Source of the DNA: Prosthecobacter fusiformis
Lineage (GTDB): Bacteria > Verrucomicrobiota > Verrucomicrobiia > Verrucomicrobiales > Verrucomicrobiaceae
Direction of reading: 5' to 3'
Length of the DNA stretch: 64,000 nucleotides
Assembly (NCBI RefSeq): GCF_004364345.1
Contig: NZ_SOCA01000002.1
Location: 137,711-201,710 of the forward strand
This document shows, piece by piece, positions 1-8,866 of the stretch (positions are counted from its first letter, which is position 1; each line of letters starts with the position of its first letter). Below the pieces are notes generated by a model, which was not told the origin of the DNA, ran no database searches, and was given only the letters and a program-made list of their open reading frames with translations. The position numbers and the translations under genes were made by a program.

Positions 1-497
1 ACCCCCATCCAGCGGCGGAACCAGGCCCACCGGCTTTCATGGAAATCCACCACCGCCACCACACCTTGTGGGCTGAGATCCTGCTGGCAAATTTTCAGTA
101 CTTCATCATAGCCAGGGTTGATCATGGACAGCGAGTAACTGAAGACGATGAGGTCAAACTTCACTTCTCCCGCCACAGGCGCATCATAGGCCTGATGCAA
201 AAGCGAAACCCGCTTCCCAAAACGCTCCATTTTGGGCCGCGCACGGTCCAGCATATCCTGGGACAGATCCAGCCCGATGACCTCCGCCTGCGGAAACGCC
301 TCCGCCAGATGCACCAGGTTTTTCCCCGTGCCGCAGCCGATCTCCAGAATGCGCCCCGGCTTCTTCACATGCCCTGCCGCACGCTGCACCAGCCTGCGCC
401 TGCCAAACAGGAACGCCCAGCGTGTGAGGTCATAGATGCGTGCATGCCAGCGGTAATAGCCAGTGAGTGATTGTTGGTTAGGTTGTCCGGTGCTCAT
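1..497 (-). CDS. btaB: BtaB-like SAM-dependent N-methyltransferase (3' part cut off by window edge)
   Basis: The visible 165 N-terminal residues form a class I SAM-dependent methyltransferase. Motif I LEIGCGTGKN lies at about residues 51-60 and an acidic post-I strand VIGLDLS follows at about 73-79. The opening YYRWHARIYDLTRW resembles BtaB, which methylates diacylglyceryl-homoserine three times to make the betaine lipid DGTS. The start codon overlaps the btaA stop (ATGA), so the two genes are translationally coupled. BtaA makes the BtaB substrate, which is the strongest argument for this assignment over a generic methyltransferase. The C-terminus lies outside the window. Confidence 0.8.
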   Translation of the reverse strand, partial: MSTGQPNQQSLTGYYRWHARIYDLTRWAFLFGRRRLVQRAAGHVKKPGRILEIGCGTGKNLVHLAEAFPQAEVIGLDLSQDMLDRARPKMERFGKRVSLLHQAYDAPVAGEVKFDLIVFSYSLSMINPGYDEVLKICQQDLSPQGVVAVVDFHESRWAWFRRWMG

Positions 498-1675
498 GCG
501 ATAACGTCTGCCAAAAGGGTGCATCCATAAGTGCCCACGCGGTCCTGCAGGTGCAGGGCATCCGCCAGGGGTTGGTTCAGGCGCAGGCGCTGAAGCGCGC
601 TCTCCGGGATGAAATCGATCACTGGGCTGGCCGAGCGCATGAGGATGCGTGTCCCTGGACGGCTGTTTTCCAGAATGAGCTGCCACTCCTCCGCCAGCGC
701 TTGGGGCTTGTGCGCCGCCAGCCAGTCCTGATGATCCAGCAGCACATAGTGAGAATAAGCAGCCGGGTTTTCGCGCAGGAAATTGGCCACCGTGGTGCTG
801 TGCGTGGTGATGCGGCTGCTGAGGGATTGCAGCATCGGCTGATGCTCCTCTTTCAGATAGTTTGGACAGCAGGACCGTGTATAATGTCCGGTTAGGTAGG
901 CCCGCCAAAAGTAGTTATCTTGAAACGGCACCTCCGTCAGCACATGGGCCAGCTTTGATTGAATGAAACCCGTGAGTCCGCCTGGGAACTGCGTCTCAAT
1001 GAGGCGGATCTGCGCCCTCGGCACCCCCAGCATCGTCATCGCCATCGGCTGCCGCACCAGCCAGGATACCAGGCCATTCCACAGCGCCGGTTTCACATGT
1101 TCATACAGGCGTTTTTGCTCATCCAGATTCTGCACATGCAGCATCGCGTCCACATAGTCCCGCACACGTGGGCTGCGCAGGAAGGTCTGCAAAGCGATCC
1201 ACGCCATCTGCCCGGCAGTGCCACGATAATAAAACGAAGGGTTCAGGGGCGAACTCTGAAAGTAATAATGCTTCGCCTTCCAATACTCGCTGGCAAAGGG
1301 ATGCATCTGCCCATCCAGTTCGTTCAGCAAGCCTTTGAATCCCGGATGTGAACCCTCGCCAAAGAGACGAAATAGATCCTCCTGATCCCCACGCCGGATC
1401 ATGGCGATCTTCAATTGTAGCAGCGCATTCTGGCGGGGGTTCATGTCCACCGCATGGATCTCCGCCGGGCCATCCAGCAGATAATCCAGCGCATTGCAGC
1501 CCGCGCTGGTGATCATCACCATTCGGCTGTCCGCCTTCAGATCCAGCATCTCGCGGTCCAGCCGTGGATCCTCCCAGCAGGTGTTGTAAACTAGATTGCC
1601 ACCATGGACCCGGCTGAAGATGGCATCATGAGCCCGTTGTGTCAGATGGGTTTTGGGAGGGGTGCGTACGACCAT
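494..1675 (-). CDS. btaA: BtaA-like S-adenosylmethionine:diacylglycerol 3-amino-3-carboxypropyltransferase (DUF3419)
   Basis: This 393-residue protein belongs to the DUF3419/BtaA family. BtaA transfers the 3-amino-3-carboxypropyl group of SAM to diacylglycerol, the first step of betaine-lipid (DGTS) synthesis at the membrane. Family features seen are NTCWEDPRLDR near residue 31, the SAM-site stretch ITSAGCNALDYLL near 54, and AVDMNPRQNALLQLK shortly after. The frame stays open upstream to 1855, but that extension lacks family character and would run into the ubiB-like gene. The ATG at 1675 gives MVVRTPPKTHLTQRAHDAIF and normal family length. The stop overlaps the btaB start. Betaine lipids commonly replace phospholipids under phosphate limitation; no Pho box was identified here. 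Confidence 0.85.
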   Translation of the reverse strand: MVVRTPPKTHLTQRAHDAIFSRVHGGNLVYNTCWEDPRLDREMLDLKADSRMVMITSAGCNALDYLLDGPAEIHAVDMNPRQNALLQLKIAMIRRGDQEDLFRLFGEGSHPGFKGLLNELDGQMHPFASEYWKAKHYYFQSSPLNPSFYYRGTAGQMAWIALQTFLRSPRVRDYVDAMLHVQNLDEQKRLYEHVKPALWNGLVSWLVRQPMAMTMLGVPRAQIRLIETQFPGGLTGFIQSKLAHVLTEVPFQDNYFWRAYLTGHYTRSCCPNYLKEEHQPMLQSLSSRITTHSTTVANFLRENPAAYSHYVLLDHQDWLAAHKPQALAEEWQLILENSRPGTRILMRSASPVIDFIPESALQRLRLNQPLADALHLQDRVGTYGCTLLADVIA

Positions 1676-1746
1676 GGCCCATACACAAACCTGTGCCGGG
1701 CCATTTGGCAGGCAGCTTCGTGCAACGAATTCGACAGAGGCCCGCC

Positions 1747-3411
1747 TCAGTCCTTGGAGCTGATGTTGCCAGATTTTCGGATCGCCCGCATCAACCGCCA
1801 GCCTAGGTAAACGCTGATCACATACCCCAGCGCGCCGAAGATGGACACCCCCCACAGCAGTGGCTTGGCCTCACTGCTCCAGAGCTGCGAGGAACCCAGA
1901 AAAATCGCCGCCGTGAGCACTCCCAGCACCAGCCGGTTAATGATCGGATCTAGGTGCCGGTGATCCAGGTGCACCGTTAGCGTACCATCACGAAAACGCG
2001 CCAGCAGATCCGCCATGTCCCGGGGCAGGGAGCTCAGCAGCCGGTCCCAGTCACGGTAAGTGCGGCGGGCCCGCCTAACCAGGCGTTTAGGGGAGAGACG
2101 ACGCAGGATCATGCGCTGGCAGAAGGGCTGCATCAGCTCCGCCAGGCTCACATCCGGGCTAAAGCGGCGGCTTGTTCCCTCCAGCACAATGATCGTCTTC
2201 AGCAGCACCGCCAGCGGTGGCGGCAGGGTGATGTGATAACGGCGGATGATCTCGATCAGGGAAGTCAGTGCATGGCCCACATTGATCTCGCTGAGCGGGT
2301 GACCCACGTAATCCGCCATGAAATCATCCAGATCCGTGCGCAGCCGTTCGCGGTTAAAGTCCGGCGGTACGGAGCCCAGCCTCAGCACCTGCTCGGTCAC
2401 CTGGGTGGAATCATGTTCTACGATAGCGAGCAGCAGCGTCTCCACCTCATCGCGCAACTCATCATCAATGCGTCCCACCTGCCCACAGTCGATCACTCCC
2501 ACCACGCAGCCGGGCAGCAGCATGAGGTTTCCGGGATGCGGATCCGCATGGTAGAAACCATCGCGAAAAACCATCTCCAGATACATGTTGGCTCCGCGTC
2601 GGGCGAATTCGTCCAGGTTTTCCCCGGAGGCTTTCATTGCCACGATATCCGTGCCGGAGATGCCATCCAGCCGTTCCATCGTGATGATCTGATGTGAGCA
2701 CAGATCCGCGTAAACCCTCGGGATGCGCACATTCGGTTCATCCAAAAAGTGCTGGGTGAATTCATCAATGTTCCGCTTCTCATACGTGAAGTCCATCTCC
2801 CGCAGCAGCGCCTTGCGGAACTGCCGCACGATGGCCACCGGCTGGTACGGTCGAAGGGCAGGAGAATGCTTTTCCAGCAGCTCCGCCATCGCTTGGACGA
2901 TTTCCAAATCTGTCGTGCTCTTCGCCTCAATGCCTCCCCGGCGGATCTTGACCACCACCTGTTCCCCGCTATGCAATCGCGCTGCATAGACCTGGGCGAT
3001 GGAAGCCGCCGCCAGCGGAACCGTATCAAATTCCGCATACAGCTCCTCCAGCGGCAGGCCCAGATCCGCCAGCAGGATGGCCCGGGCAGATTCCACAGAC
3101 TCTGCTGGCACATTGGATTGAAGCTCGGAGAGTTCGGTCGCCATCTCTGCTCCCACCAGGTCTGGCCGGGTGCTCAACATCTGGCCCAGCTTGATAAAGG
3201 TGGTGCCCAGTTCCGTCATCGCCATGCGCACACGGGCGGGCGTCGTCAGGTCGGAAAGCACCTGTCCGTCCGCACTGCGCAGACGGTTGATCAGCCAGGG
3301 ATAATCAAAGCCGCCGAAGAGATCGGCCAGTCCGTACTTGCCCAGCACGGTGGCGATTTCGCCCAGGCGTTTCGCATGGCGTTCCAATCGGGCGAGCGGT
3401 TCGATCTTCAT
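1747..3411 (-). CDS. ABC1/UbiB/AarF-family atypical kinase-like membrane protein
   Basis: A 554-residue ABC1-family (UbiB/COQ8-like) protein. Hallmarks are KLGQMLSTRPDLVG (the KxGQ motif, near residue 80), an Ala-rich nucleotide loop PLAAASIAQVYAARL with a following VVKI lysine, FYHADPHPGNLMLL, and VIDCGQVGR in place of the usual DFG. Two hydrophobic helices at the C-terminus (about residues 490-535) should anchor it in the inner membrane. Family members support isoprenoid quinone synthesis as ATPases or unorthodox kinases. No ubiquinone gene is adjacent, so a quinone role here is only inferred. Start ATG 3411 (MKIEPLARLERHAKRLG) is preferred to the upstream ATG at 3444. btaA begins 71 bp past its stop, so a shared transcript is likely. 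Confidence 0.85.
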   Translation of the reverse strand: MKIEPLARLERHAKRLGEIATVLGKYGLADLFGGFDYPWLINRLRSADGQVLSDLTTPARVRMAMTELGTTFIKLGQMLSTRPDLVGAEMATELSELQSNVPAESVESARAILLADLGLPLEELYAEFDTVPLAAASIAQVYAARLHSGEQVVVKIRRGGIEAKSTTDLEIVQAMAELLEKHSPALRPYQPVAIVRQFRKALLREMDFTYEKRNIDEFTQHFLDEPNVRIPRVYADLCSHQIITMERLDGISGTDIVAMKASGENLDEFARRGANMYLEMVFRDGFYHADPHPGNLMLLPGCVVGVIDCGQVGRIDDELRDEVETLLLAIVEHDSTQVTEQVLRLGSVPPDFNRERLRTDLDDFMADYVGHPLSEINVGHALTSLIEIIRRYHITLPPPLAVLLKTIIVLEGTSRRFSPDVSLAELMQPFCQRMILRRLSPKRLVRRARRTYRDWDRLLSSLPRDMADLLARFRDGTLTVHLDHRHLDPIINRLVLGVLTAAIFLGSSQLWSSEAKPLLWGVSIFGALGYVISVYLGWRLMRAIRKSGNISSKD

Positions 3412-3478
3412 GATTGCAGTGTAGCCAGAAGCGCCAACTTCCAAGCACGTTCCTCAATCACGAAGACCTGTGGCCGCT

Positions 3479-5119
3479 TTAATGATGCACGGAGCAGCCC
3501 GTGCCCACGCTCTGAAAGAAGTCCGTCCCTTTGTCATCCACCAGGATGAAGGCAGGGAAGTCCTGGACCTCGATCTTCCAGATGGCCTCCATGCCCAGTT
3601 CCGGGAACTCCACGACTTCCACTTTCTTGATGTTCTCCTTGGCCAGGATCGCAGCCGGACCGCCGATGCTGCCCAGGTAAAAACCACCGTGTTTTTTGCA
3701 GGCATCCGTCACCTGCTGGCCGCGATTGCCTTTGGCGATCATCACCATGCTGCCTCCACGGCTTTGGAAAAGGTCCACATAACTGTCCATGCGACCTGCT
3801 GTCGTGGGGCCGAAGCTGCCGCTGGGCATCCCGACCGGTGTCTTGGCCGGGCCTGCGTAATAGACAGGGTGCTCCTTGAAGTATTCCGGCAGGTCTTCCC
3901 CTGCATCCAGGCGCTCCTTCAGCTTGGCATGGGCGATGTCGCGGGCCACCACGATAGGTCCGTTGAGCAGCAGCCGTGTCGTCACCGGATGTTTGCTCAG
4001 TTCCTCCCGGATGGCCGCCATTGGCTGGTTGAGGTCGATTCGTACCGCGTTGGTGTCTTTGCGGTGGCGCAGCTCTTCAGGAATGTATTGCAGCGGATGG
4101 GTCTCCAGTTTTTCGATGAAAACACCGTCGCGAGTGATCTTACCCTTCGCCTGACGGTCAGCGGAACAGGACACTCCGATGCCGATGGGCAGGGATGCAC
4201 CATGCCGGGGCAGCCGGATCACCCGCACATCCAGGGCGAAGTATTTGCCGCCAAACTGCGCACCGATGCCGCAGGTGCGTGCCGCTTCCAGCATCTGGGC
4301 TTCCAGCTCGACATCCCGGAAAGCGCGGCCATGCTCATTGCCCGTGGTCGGCAGGTTGTCATAATACTTGGTGGAGGCCAGCTTGACATGTTTCATCGTC
4401 GCTTCAGCGGACGTGCCGCCAATGACAAAACTCAGGTGATAAGGCGGGCAGGCCGCCGTCCCCAGGGACAGCATCTTCTCTGTCAGGAAAGGCACGATAC
4501 TCTTCGGATTCAGCACCGCACGTGTCTCTTGATACAGGTAGGACTTGTTGGCTGAGCCGCCGCCTTTGGAGATGAAGAGAAACTTGTACGCATCCCCCTC
4601 CGTGGCATACAGGTCGAACTGCGCCGGCAGATTGGTGCCCGTATTCTTCTCCGTAAACATGTCCAGCGGCGCATTCTGAGAATACCGCAGATTGTTCTCC
4701 GTGTAGGCTTCATACACCCCTTTAGAAAGGGCCGCTTCATCACTGCTGCCTGTCCAGACCTGCTGGCCTTTTTTGCCCATGATGATGGCAGTGCCTGTAT
4801 CCTGGCAGAAGGGCAGGAGACCTGCTGAGGACACATCCGCATTCTTCAGCAAAGTCAGCGCCACCATGCGGTCATTCTCACTCGCCTCTGGATCGTCCAG
4901 GATCGCCGCCACCTGCTTGAGATGCTTCGGCCGCAGGAAAAAATTGATGTCATGAAACGCCTGGTTCGCCAGCAAAGTCAGCGCCTGCGGCTCCACACAC
5001 AGGACTTCCTTCCCGCCGAATTCATTCACGCTGACATGCTCCTTCGTCAGCAGCCGGTATTCAGTCTCGTCCTGGCCGAGTTCAAACAGTTCCTGGTAAT
5101 GAAAGGGAGGGGTGGGCAT
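3479..5119 (-). CDS. fumA: Class I (iron-sulfur) fumarate hydratase
   Basis: A 546-residue single-chain class I fumarase that interconverts fumarate and malate in the TCA cycle. It contains both the alpha (N-terminal) and beta (C-terminal) fumarase regions. Three cysteines at residues 105 (PFCQDTGT), 224 (AACPPYH) and 318 (VSCSA) coincide with the positions known as [4Fe-4S] ligands in E. coli FumA. The C-terminal part has [19 protein letters not shown], typical of the beta region. It appears monocistronic: the ubiB-like gene starts about 70 bp past its stop and a 364-bp gene-free stretch lies upstream. It is oxygen-sensitive by family, and no class II fumarase is seen in the window. Confidence 0.95.
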   Translation of the reverse strand: MPTPPFHYQELFELGQDETEYRLLTKEHVSVNEFGGKEVLCVEPQALTLLANQAFHDINFFLRPKHLKQVAAILDDPEASENDRMVALTLLKNADVSSAGLLPFCQDTGTAIIMGKKGQQVWTGSSDEAALSKGVYEAYTENNLRYSQNAPLDMFTEKNTGTNLPAQFDLYATEGDAYKFLFISKGGGSANKSYLYQETRAVLNPKSIVPFLTEKMLSLGTAACPPYHLSFVIGGTSAEATMKHVKLASTKYYDNLPTTGNEHGRAFRDVELEAQMLEAARTCGIGAQFGGKYFALDVRVIRLPRHGASLPIGIGVSCSADRQAKGKITRDGVFIEKLETHPLQYIPEELRHRKDTNAVRIDLNQPMAAIREELSKHPVTTRLLLNGPIVVARDIAHAKLKERLDAGEDLPEYFKEHPVYYAGPAKTPVGMPSGSFGPTTAGRMDSYVDLFQSRGGSMVMIAKGNRGQQVTDACKKHGGFYLGSIGGPAAILAKENIKKVEVVEFPELGMEAIWKIEVQDFPAFILVDDKGTDFFQSVGTGCSVHH

Positions 5120-5483
5120 GGCTTATGGAACAGATACTTTTAAAAAGCATACGCGCCGGGGCAAATGGGAATGCGTTTTTGCGATCTACTCCAGGCCCTG
5201 AGAGAAAAATGGTCGTCAATTGACACATCAGCACCAGAATAAGCCATGAGACTGACTGTAATTTGGACACAGACATCTGCACGATTGCCAAATCTTTAGC
5301 GAAGTCAGACGCCTGCACTCTAAGCTCTGCCATAAACCGGCTTCTGAGGCGTTCATTGCCCATGAATGCATCCACGCCATCACCCACCAATCAAAATCCG
5401 GTCACGCGGAATGGTTTCATCGTTTCCAGAGGTGTTGCCCCATCACTCCTGAGATGGTAAAGGATATCTAAACTGGTCACCGC
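5120..5483. other. Gene-free stretch between fumarase and sialate O-acetylesterase
   Basis: This 364-bp stretch lies upstream of the fumarase gene and downstream of the sialate O-acetylesterase gene. Short open frames cross it but have no recognisable domain or credible start, and one of them overlaps the fumarase start. It should hold the fumarase promoter. No clear hairpin or repeat was found. Confidence 0.5.
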
Positions 5484-7106
5484 TCACCGCCCAGCCTTCA
5501 TCACTTCCTGAAACGGCGAGGTCACACCCATCGTGCTCAGGATAAATTCGTCCGTGCGGAAGGAACTGGCGGGCAGACCTTCAGCATTGATGAGATTGGC
5601 ACCTTCCGGCCAGGCTGCCCAGGCATAACGGACACCGACGGGAGCGGGTACTTCTGGACTGGAAACGACGACTTCGTTGCCTTCGATCTTCGCCTTCGCC
5701 CAGACCCATTTCTGGTCTTCTCCGGCGATTTGGAAATGCTTCAGCTCTCCCCCATCGCGGGTTTTCAGTCCGCCTCCCACGTAGTCGAACTGGATGCGCA
5801 CCTGCCCGCCTTCGACCATGCTGTTTTTGAACAACGGACCGCTGGGTATGGTGCTGCTGCGGCCATAGTCTTTGGTCAGTGCCCACAGCGCCAGGCGGCG
5901 GCCCACTTCCTGTTTGTTCTTCGGATGGATGTCGTTTTCCTCACCGATGTCATTGATGACCGCGAGTCCGGTCTTTGGCAAAGTGATCGCAGTCAAATAC
6001 TGGGCCTCCTGAAGCTCCGCCCAGGTATCCGCCACGCCTGCTTCTTTCGTCACCGGCAGCCGGTTGCCGTAGCTGGCCAGTTGCACAATGTAAAAGCTAA
6101 ACTCGTCATTCCAGCGCGTGCGCCAGTCATTGATCATGTTAGGCAGCAGTTCCTGATATTGAAAAGCGCGGTTTTGGTTAGACTCGCCCTGATACCAGAT
6201 CGCTCCTTGCAGGGTATAAGGAATCAGCGGGGCAACCATCGCATTAAAAAGCACGGCTGGGTGATGCGGGGTTTTATTCGGATCATCGGGCGGACGTGGC
6301 GCAGCGGGAGCTTTCTTCTTTTCGCCCTTGGCCAGTTTCGCATTCTCTTCATTGATCGCCTTCACCTGTGCCTGCCATTCGGCCTTGGCGGTTTCAAAAC
6401 GTGCATTCTCCGCAGCCGCATCCCAACTACTGCGAATGCCATCCCAGTCACTGAGGAGCTGGGCCGCGCAAGGTCTCTCTCTCAGGGATTCGTGGCTGGT
6501 CCAGGCCTCCACTCGGGTGCCGCCCCAGGAGGTGTTGATCAGGCCCACCGGCACTTTCAGTACCTGGTGCAGGTGACGGCCAAAGTAATAGGCCACAGCG
6601 GAAAACTGGCCCACATTGGCTGGCCTGGCTTCCTTCCAGCTACCCTTCACATCCGTGGCAGGCTCCATCGCAGTCGCACGCTCCACATTGAACATGCGGA
6701 TCTGCGGAAATTGCGCGGCTGGGATTTCCTGCTCAGCATTGGCCGCCTGGCTGACCGTCCACTGCATGTTCGACTGGCCGGAGCAGATCCACACTTCACC
6801 GACCAGGATGTCCTTCAGGGTTATCGTATTTTTTCCAGCCACGGTCATGTCTGCAGGCGTGGCATTCGCTGGCATGGGGTCCAGCAAGACGCGCCATTCC
6901 CCATCCAAATCTGCCTGTGTGACCTTCGCCTGACCGGCAAAAGTGATCGTCACATTTTCATCCGCCTCGGCTTTTCCCCAGATGGCCACGGATTTTTTCT
7001 GCTGAAGCACAAGGCCATCCGTGAAGATCGCAGGCAGGGTGACATCAGCCAGCACCGGAAGGCTGGTCAGGAGGAACAAGACAGAAAGGAAACACTTCAT
7101 GGGCAT
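5484..7106 (-). CDS. Secreted sialate O-acetylesterase (SGNH-type)
   Basis: About 540 residues with a signal peptide (MKCFLSVLFLLTSLPVLA) starting near residue 3. The SGNH-hydrolase nucleophile motif CSGQSNMQW places Ser112 as nucleophile, WYQGESN lies near 304-310, and DIHP (about 392-395) supplies the Asp/His pair. Sialate 9-O-acetylesterases remove O-acetyl groups from sialic acids; bacterial homologues also act on acetylated plant or mucin polysaccharides. Such secreted esterases are abundant in Verrucomicrobia that degrade complex glycans. A Lys/Pro-rich insert (about 260-282) interrupts the fold. The start is uncertain: ATG at 7106 or 7100, both upstream of the signal sequence. No sialidase or transporter is adjacent, so the substrate is unknown. 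Confidence 0.9.
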   Translation of the reverse strand: MPMKCFLSVLFLLTSLPVLADVTLPAIFTDGLVLQQKKSVAIWGKAEADENVTITFAGQAKVTQADLDGEWRVLLDPMPANATPADMTVAGKNTITLKDILVGEVWICSGQSNMQWTVSQAANAEQEIPAAQFPQIRMFNVERATAMEPATDVKGSWKEARPANVGQFSAVAYYFGRHLHQVLKVPVGLINTSWGGTRVEAWTSHESLRERPCAAQLLSDWDGIRSSWDAAAENARFETAKAEWQAQVKAINEENAKLAKGEKKKAPAAPRPPDDPNKTPHHPAVLFNAMVAPLIPYTLQGAIWYQGESNQNRAFQYQELLPNMINDWRTRWNDEFSFYIVQLASYGNRLPVTKEAGVADTWAELQEAQYLTAITLPKTGLAVINDIGEENDIHPKNKQEVGRRLALWALTKDYGRSSTIPSGPLFKNSMVEGGQVRIQFDYVGGGLKTRDGGELKHFQIAGEDQKWVWAKAKIEGNEVVVSSPEVPAPVGVRYAWAAWPEGANLINAEGLPASSFRTDEFILSTMGVTSPFQEVMKAGR

Positions 7107-7205
7107 GAGGAGAGGCCGTTTAAAACGTAAACCACTCTCCGTACGTAACAACGAACTTTAGGAAGCCACAAGTACAGATGCGAAATGCAATCATCGGTTT
7201 CCGGC

Positions 7206-8732
7206 TCACTGCCATGTCAGCGGGGTGCCCGCAGGCAGTAGGCGGACGGCAAATGCGATGTTCCAGTTGGTCATGCGGAAGCCGCCGATGCTCTCCTGCC
7301 GCCGCATGTATCCGGGGATGCTGGTGCCGTGCAGACCGTAGGGCAGGGGAGTGGCGTCACTGCCTTTGGCCAGATTGATCCAGATAAATCCCACGGGGTT
7401 ATTAGGCCCTGGAGGCAGGACTTGAGGTACACTGGCAGGCATGACGGGGTCTCCAGGGCTCACCATTTGGGGACGCGGAATCGCGTCCAGAATCTTCCAT
7501 GTCCCACGACCACGCAGTCCTGGGCGGGCGACCGCGACAGGCAAGTTGGCCACGAGTTTGCCACTGCGACGGATCTCCAGCCGCGAATTGCTGACGATGG
7601 TCGCAGTGACTGGTGTCGCAGGGTCGGCTGCGGGTTGCAACGGTTCCGCCAGGGCATTTTCGATCTCAAAGGGATGCACATTGGGCACGAAAAAAAGCGC
7701 ACCCACCGTCACGGAAGATTTCAGGCCCGGGTTGATCCGGCGCAGAAACGACTCGGAGCAGTGATAACGCTCAGCCACAAATTCCCACACATTTCGATAG
7801 GGCAGAAAGCTGGCCGCTGTGAGTTGTTCCAAAGTGATGCCAGGCTCCGGTGACGCTGAATTCCCAGATTTGCGGGTGGCCGAAATTTTAGGCGGCTCAG
7901 GTGCGATCCAGCGGAAATCTTCGCGACGCAATTGATACTCCGCATAGGCACCGCCCATGTTTTGCAATGCTTCAGGTATTTGCCCCATTTCAGACCGGAG
8001 TTCACCTGGATACGCTGCCTCATAGGACCGCAGAGCGGCATCGTACAAAGGGCCGTCCGTCCCATCGATAGGTCCCGCAGAGAATCCCTTCCGGTCCAGA
8101 TACGCCTGCATCAGCACCACCCGCGCCACACTGCTGGCGGCTGAGGGCAGCGGTCGCTTGAGCCGGGATTTGGTTTCCGCCGCCACTTCTTTGGTCTTCA
8201 CGGATTCTGCTTTGGTTTCCGGCTTTTGCGCCACCTTGGGCTTGGGTGCGGGTTTGGGCACAGGTGCCATGGCCTGGATGTCCGCTATGCTGGGAATGCG
8301 TAACTTTTGATCAATCACGATAATGTCACGCTTCATCCGGTTGAACTCTTTGATCTGAGCCACCGTCACTCCATGACGTCGGCCAATCAAAGACAGCGAG
8401 TCTCCTTTTTGAACCACGTATTCGAGCGTCTTTTCCGGCGGTCCCTGCGGGTTGGGAGCGGAGACAGATGCCTTGCCAGCAACTCCGTGAGTCGAGTTTG
8501 CCATGCTGCTAGGTTCGGGCTGCATTTCCAAAGAAAGCCCCCATGCAGCAGGATTGGAAGGCTCCGGTGCCCAGCGCCATTTCACGGCCTGCTCCATTCC
8601 CGGTTCAACGGTCGCTTGAGCGAGGGATTGCCCGATCACCGGTATTGCCGTCATGCAAAGCCAGACCACGAAGCAGACCCAAAATGAATCCATGATCAAG
8701 GCATCGAAGAGGAGTCGTTTCTTAGCCATCAT
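7206..8732 (-). CDS. LysM protein with degenerate L,D-transpeptidase (YkuD) domain
   Basis: A 508-residue envelope protein. An N-terminal hydrophobic segment (about 15-35) serves as signal or anchor. A LysM peptidoglycan-binding domain spans about 103-147 (YVVQKGDSLSLIGRRHGV). A Lys/Ala/Pro-rich linker follows, then a region resembling a peptidoglycan-binding helical repeat (AYLDRKGFSAGPIDGTDG). The C-terminus has the YkuD fold with HGT at 468-470, but the catalytic signature SHGCIRM reads SIGGFRM (481-487), so both the His and the nucleophilic Cys are replaced. It therefore probably binds peptidoglycan without L,D-transpeptidase activity. ATG at 8729 or 8691 are alternative starts. It looks monocistronic. 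Confidence 0.8.
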   Translation of the reverse strand: MMAKKRLLFDALIMDSFWVCFVVWLCMTAIPVIGQSLAQATVEPGMEQAVKWRWAPEPSNPAAWGLSLEMQPEPSSMANSTHGVAGKASVSAPNPQGPPEKTLEYVVQKGDSLSLIGRRHGVTVAQIKEFNRMKRDIIVIDQKLRIPSIADIQAMAPVPKPAPKPKVAQKPETKAESVKTKEVAAETKSRLKRPLPSAASSVARVVLMQAYLDRKGFSAGPIDGTDGPLYDAALRSYEAAYPGELRSEMGQIPEALQNMGGAYAEYQLRREDFRWIAPEPPKISATRKSGNSASPEPGITLEQLTAASFLPYRNVWEFVAERYHCSESFLRRINPGLKSSVTVGALFFVPNVHPFEIENALAEPLQPAADPATPVTATIVSNSRLEIRRSGKLVANLPVAVARPGLRGRGTWKILDAIPRPQMVSPGDPVMPASVPQVLPPGPNNPVGFIWINLAKGSDATPLPYGLHGTSIPGYMRRQESIGGFRMTNWNIAFAVRLLPAGTPLTWQ

Positions 8733-8866
8733 GGATCAAAGCCGGATATGGGGACATCACAAGCGCTGAGTGCCCAAGCTGCTCGCAGTGCCTCATAAAA
8801 AGGACACCGGATTAGCATCGTCAAGGTCGGTCATTTCGGCCCCTTATAAAATCATACGTGGCTCTG

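Noticed and set aside
1676-1855. Extended N-terminus for the btaA-like gene
   Set aside because: It overlaps the end of the ubiB-like gene in another frame and lacks family character; the ATG at 1675 fits BtaA.
5082-5390. Minus-strand 102-residue frame upstream of fumarase
   Set aside because: It overlaps the fumarase start, has low-complexity composition and no domain.
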